From: Pseudomonas peli
Lineage (GTDB): Bacteria; Pseudomonadota; Gammaproteobacteria; Pseudomonadales; Pseudomonadaceae
Reading direction: 5' to 3'
Length of the DNA: 64,000 bases
NCBI RefSeq assembly: GCF_900099645.1
Contig: NZ_FMTL01000001.1
Span: 682,001 to 746,000, forward strand
A model generated the notes under the pieces. It made no database searches, had not been told where the DNA came from, and was given only the letters and a program-made list of their open reading frames with translations. Positions 61,159-64,000 of this stretch are shown in pieces (the stretch's first letter is position 1; each line of letters starts with the position of its first letter). The translations under genes were made by a program, and so were the position numbers.

Positions 61159-62427
61159 ATGAGTCGTCTGAACCCGGAATTGGGCCTGCTGCAAGGGATT
61201 GGCCTGCTAAGTACTTCACTGCTGGGCACCGGAATTTTTGTGATCCCAGCGCTGGCCGCCACTGCTGCCGGCGAGGCGTCGTTATGGGCCTGGATGCTGC
61301 TGATCGCTCTGGTGCTGCCAGTGGCGTTTACCTTCGCTCAGCTGGGTCGGCACTTTCCCCATGCTGGCGGCGCGCCGCATTTGATAGGCCGCGCCTTTGG
61401 ACCGCGGATGGAGCGTATCAGCGCGCTGCTGTTTCTAGCGGTGTTGCCGGTGGGTTTGCCGGCAGCGCTGAATATTTCCACCGGTTTTTTCCAGGCCTTG
61501 TTTGCCATCGGCCGCGGTGAAGCGCTGCTGATTCAGCTCGCCACGCTGGGGGCGATGTTGCTCCTCGGCCAACGTCCGGCAAAGGCCTCGGGCATGGTGC
61601 AGGGGGCGATTGCCTTGGCGATTATTGCCACGGTGGGGTTGATCTGGTGGGCCGGTGATTTGCCCAACGCCAATCAACCTTTGCTGCCAGAACTGAGTGG
61701 TTCCTGGCATCTGTTGCCCGTCGCGCTGGGGGTGATGTTCTGGTGTTTTGTCGGCATCGAAGCCTTTACCCATATGGGCGAGGAGTTCAAGAACCCTGAA
61801 CGCGACTTCCCACTGGCGCTGCTGTTGGGTGTGCTGCTGGCAGGCCTGGTGTACTGGGCCTTTTCGGTGGCGGTGTTGAGCTTTCAAGCCTACGGCGATG
61901 TGCAGAACGATGCCGCGTCCCTGCCGCGTATGCTCGACCAACTGTTCGGCGCCAAGGCCCGTTGGCTTAGTGCGCTGATCGGCTACTTGGCCTGCTTTGC
62001 TTCGATGAATGTCTATGTGCAGGGCTTTGCGCGGTTGATCTGGAGCCTGGCCGATGAAGGCAAATTGCCGCGCCCGCTGGCCCAACGCAACCATCACGGT
62101 GTGCCGGCTCGCGCCTTGTTGCTGGTGGTGATTATCTGCGCCCTGTGCGCTAGTTTGGCAGCGGTGATGCAACTGTCGGTGGACCAACTCATCCGCTATG
62201 CCAATGGCAACTTTGTGCTGATTTATCTGTTCAGCATGGCCGCTGGTTGGGTGCTGTTAAAAGGACTGTGGCGTTGGGTAGCGGCGTTTAGCGCGTTGCT
62301 CTGTGCCCTGGTGATGATCGCCCTGGGTAACGACGCCTGGTATGCCATGGGCCTGCTGCTGGCCTTGGCGGCGCTGGACTCTATTCGCAGCCGTCGTGCA
62401 CCGACGTCACCCTCTTCGGCGCATTAA
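61159..62427 (+). CDS. APC-family amino-acid exporter, YjeH type
   Basis: The 422-residue membrane protein has 12 predicted helices. It starts LGLLQGIGLLSTSLLGTGIF (the APC-type unwound helix) and contains FVGIEAFTHMGEEFKNPERD in helix 6-7. E. coli YjeH exports methionine and branched-chain amino acids, and is the closest match by eye. Pairing with an Lrp-type regulator supports export of a hydrophobic amino acid. Confidence 0.86.
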   Translation: MSRLNPELGLLQGIGLLSTSLLGTGIFVIPALAATAAGEASLWAWMLLIALVLPVAFTFAQLGRHFPHAGGAPHLIGRAFGPRMERISALLFLAVLPVGLPAALNISTGFFQALFAIGRGEALLIQLATLGAMLLLGQRPAKASGMVQGAIALAIIATVGLIWWAGDLPNANQPLLPELSGSWHLLPVALGVMFWCFVGIEAFTHMGEEFKNPERDFPLALLLGVLLAGLVYWAFSVAVLSFQAYGDVQNDAASLPRMLDQLFGAKARWLSALIGYLACFASMNVYVQGFARLIWSLADEGKLPRPLAQRNHHGVPARALLLVVIICALCASLAAVMQLSVDQLIRYANGNFVLIYLFSMAAGWVLLKGLWRWVAAFSALLCALVMIALGNDAWYAMGLLLALAALDSIRSRRAPTSPSSAH

Positions 62428-62436
62428 CTGCAGGCA

Positions 62437-62475
62437 AAAAACCTGGCGCCCCAACCACGGGCGCCAGTTTTTTTC
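62437..62475. terminator. Terminator between exporter and metalloprotease
   Basis: The stem CTGGCGCCC/GGGCGCCAG has an A-run before it and TTTTTTT after it, so it can serve both convergent genes. Confidence 0.9.
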
Positions 62476-62477
62476 GG

Positions 62478-64000
62478 CTAGAGCCGGTTAAGGCTGATGT
62501 TATCCAGGTACAGCGATTGGTCTGGGCGGGTACCAAGCACCAGCAGTTCCATGCGTCGATAAGCGCCGGCCGGCACCTGGAAGGTCTGCTGCAACTTGCT
62601 CCAAACGCCGCCCTTGGTATTCACCACACCGAGTGACAGCGTACGAGCTTTGCCGGACGTGTCCTCAAGGTAGAGGTAGGCATAGGACAGCGCAGCGACG
62701 CTGGCGGTGCGGCTCACCATCACGTCAGCACTAAAGCGATACGACAAACCTGGCTGCACCTTGCCCGCTAGCAACAGGCTAGCGCCAGTGCCATCGGCCT
62801 TACGCGCATACACCTCCAGCGACTTGCCGGTCTTCGCCAGCGCGGTGAGCCGATTGCTGCCGTAGAAGCCAGTCCACTCCCCGATAGCGCTGTCGAACGT
62901 CCAACTGAATGCCGCTGGCGTAACTGGCTTGACCGCGGTGGTGGGCGTCACTTCGCTGAGCTGAACTTCGTCCAGCAGCACACCCAAACGGTTGACGCTT
63001 AATAGACCCAGGTAGGTGTTACGAATGACGGTGGGGGGCGGCTGGTAGGTAAAGGTCATGTCGATGGGCGTGAACTCGCTGCTGGTCACCGACTTGATCA
63101 CGCCGTTGGCGCTGCTGTAGCTGATACCGGCGTTTTCCTCATGGACCATGCCCAGGTACACGTTGCCGCGCACGTTGGCGCCCTTGAGCATGACCTTGGC
63201 TTTCAACCGGTAGGTGGCGCCCACCTTGAGCGCGCCGACAGAGGTGGCGAGCATATCGTCGCGACCAGCCGGCAGGTCGAATTGCAACGCGTCGTCACGG
63301 CAGGTTTTACCGACGTTAAGTTGGCTCAGCTTGGCCACGTTAAGTAAGGTTTTCCAACCATCCAGGGTGCGGAACTCACCGTTGGTTACCAAGCTTGTGA
63401 GGGCGGGCTTGGCGCACCAGGCCGTTACCGGCGGTGCTACGGGCGGGGCCGGTGTGGTGGGTGCAGTGGGCGTGGTCGGCGTAGTAGGTTTGGTCGGCGT
63501 GCTGGTGGGGTTGACCGTTTCGGGCACTTTTGTCGGACGCAGTGCGGCGATGTGTGCGGCCATGTCATTTAGCGCGCGAGCGGAGTCAGCATAGCTGGCA
63601 CGGCCACACGCCTGGTTGGCACAGGTACTGTCAGCCAGCGCTGGGGTGGAAAACAACGGCGCCTGCACCGACGCATTAAACGCCTGCGGGTAGGCCATGA
63701 TGGTCGCGAAACGACCCTGTACGCCATAACCGCGGCCCCACTCATAGGTGCCTTGGTGAATGCCACGGGCCAGGTAGGTGTAGTAACCCTCGGTCTGGTC
63801 TTGCTCGTAGGAGTGACGCAGCCCAAGGTTGTGGCCAATCTCGTGAGCCATGGTGCTCAGGCTGCAATCCACGCCGGTGATGCCGTAGGCACTGGCCCAG
63901 GCGCCATTCTGGAACGTGCCGCTGTTCTTCGGGCCGGAGAGCACGTAACCAATGCCGCACACCCCATAGCCCTGGCCCACTTGGGTACGGCTGATCAGTT
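62478..64000 (-). CDS. Secreted zinc metalloprotease, C-terminal part (cut by window edge)
   Basis: About 507 codons are visible and the frame is open through position 64000, so the N-terminus is missing. The catalytic zinc motif is HEIGHNLGLRH (HExxHxxGxxH) with a Met-turn at TIMAYPQAF, the metzincin pattern of reprolysin-like bacterial proteases. A Thr/Pro-rich linker (PTKPTTPTTPTAPTTPAPP) leads to two beta-sandwich modules resembling carbohydrate-binding or jellyroll domains (GEFRTLDGWKTLLNVAKLSQ; FSWTFDSAIGEWTGFYGSNR). It is probably exported and acts outside the cell. A GTG at 63980 is only an internal codon. Confidence 0.85.
   Translation of the reverse strand, partial: LISRTQVGQGYGVCGIGYVLSGPKNSGTFQNGAWASAYGITGVDCSLSTMAHEIGHNLGLRHSYEQDQTEGYYTYLARGIHQGTYEWGRGYGVQGRFATIMAYPQAFNASVQAPLFSTPALADSTCANQACGRASYADSARALNDMAAHIAALRPTKVPETVNPTSTPTKPTTPTTPTAPTTPAPPVAPPVTAWCAKPALTSLVTNGEFRTLDGWKTLLNVAKLSQLNVGKTCRDDALQFDLPAGRDDMLATSVGALKVGATYRLKAKVMLKGANVRGNVYLGMVHEENAGISYSSANGVIKSVTSSEFTPIDMTFTYQPPPTVIRNTYLGLLSVNRLGVLLDEVQLSEVTPTTAVKPVTPAAFSWTFDSAIGEWTGFYGSNRLTALAKTGKSLEVYARKADGTGASLLLAGKVQPGLSYRFSADVMVSRTASVAALSYAYLYLEDTSGKARTLSLGVVNTKGGVWSKLQQTFQVPAGAYRRMELLVLGTRPDQSLYLDNISLNRL

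Overview
The window is from a Pseudomonas-type gammaproteobacterium (high GC). The chromosomal gene order csp – RDD protein – lptG/lptF – pepA – holC – small protein – valS matches what I remember of Pseudomonas. A DUF1654 gene and a Pseudomonas-type REP element also point there. The species cannot be fixed from this sequence.

Region 1 (1 to about 24,741) is most of a lambda-like siphophage prophage; its structural end continues left of the window. Leftward late genes run holins – a gpZ-like protein – putative cos region – terminase small and large subunits – gpW-like joiner – portal – ClpP-like prohead protease (cut at position 1). Upstream of these, on the same strand, are Cro, CII, a TraR-like zinc finger, a primase/SF3 helicase followed by dense CCCAACACA repeats, and a putative late regulator. 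The CI repressor lies on the + strand, followed by a HipA-like kinase and a DUF3037 gene. A LexA-boxed DUF1654 gene follows. Then comes a tightly coupled rightward early operon: KilAC, PrtN-like, DUF2303, exonuclease, HD hydrolase, orphan C5 methyltransferase and others. An opposed membrane-protein gene and a ClpP-like/52-aa pair look like accessory cargo. A tyrosine integrase ends the element next to a tRNA 3'-end-like sequence.

Region 2 (about 24,742 to 34,418) is a second, compact element integrated in tandem. It has a P4-type integrase, AlpA regulator, a C4-RNA/Ash-like leader, a row of small overlapping genes, a DUF3987 replication protein whose 3' end is an array of GGCGACA repeats, and a late part with an HK97-type major capsid protein. 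It has no terminase, portal, tail or lysis genes, so it reads as a phage satellite that carries its own capsid gene. A 14-base motif in its noncoding region matches (13 of 14) the putative cos region of the neighbouring prophage. This is the most interesting part of the window.

Region 3 (34,419 to 64,000) is ordinary core chromosome: cold-shock protein, LPS export permeases LptF/LptG, leucyl aminopeptidase, DNA polymerase III chi, ValRS, three ion-transporter-type permeases (NhaC, NhaD, an ArsB/NhaD-superfamily member), RlmF, a choice-of-anchor-I propeller protein, three periplasmic binding proteins without permeases, an ABC1/UbiB-type kinase, SbcCD, an Lrp-type regulator divergent from a YjeH-type amino-acid exporter, and the C-terminal part of a secreted zinc metalloprotease.

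All family assignments come from reading motifs by eye. No database search was run.
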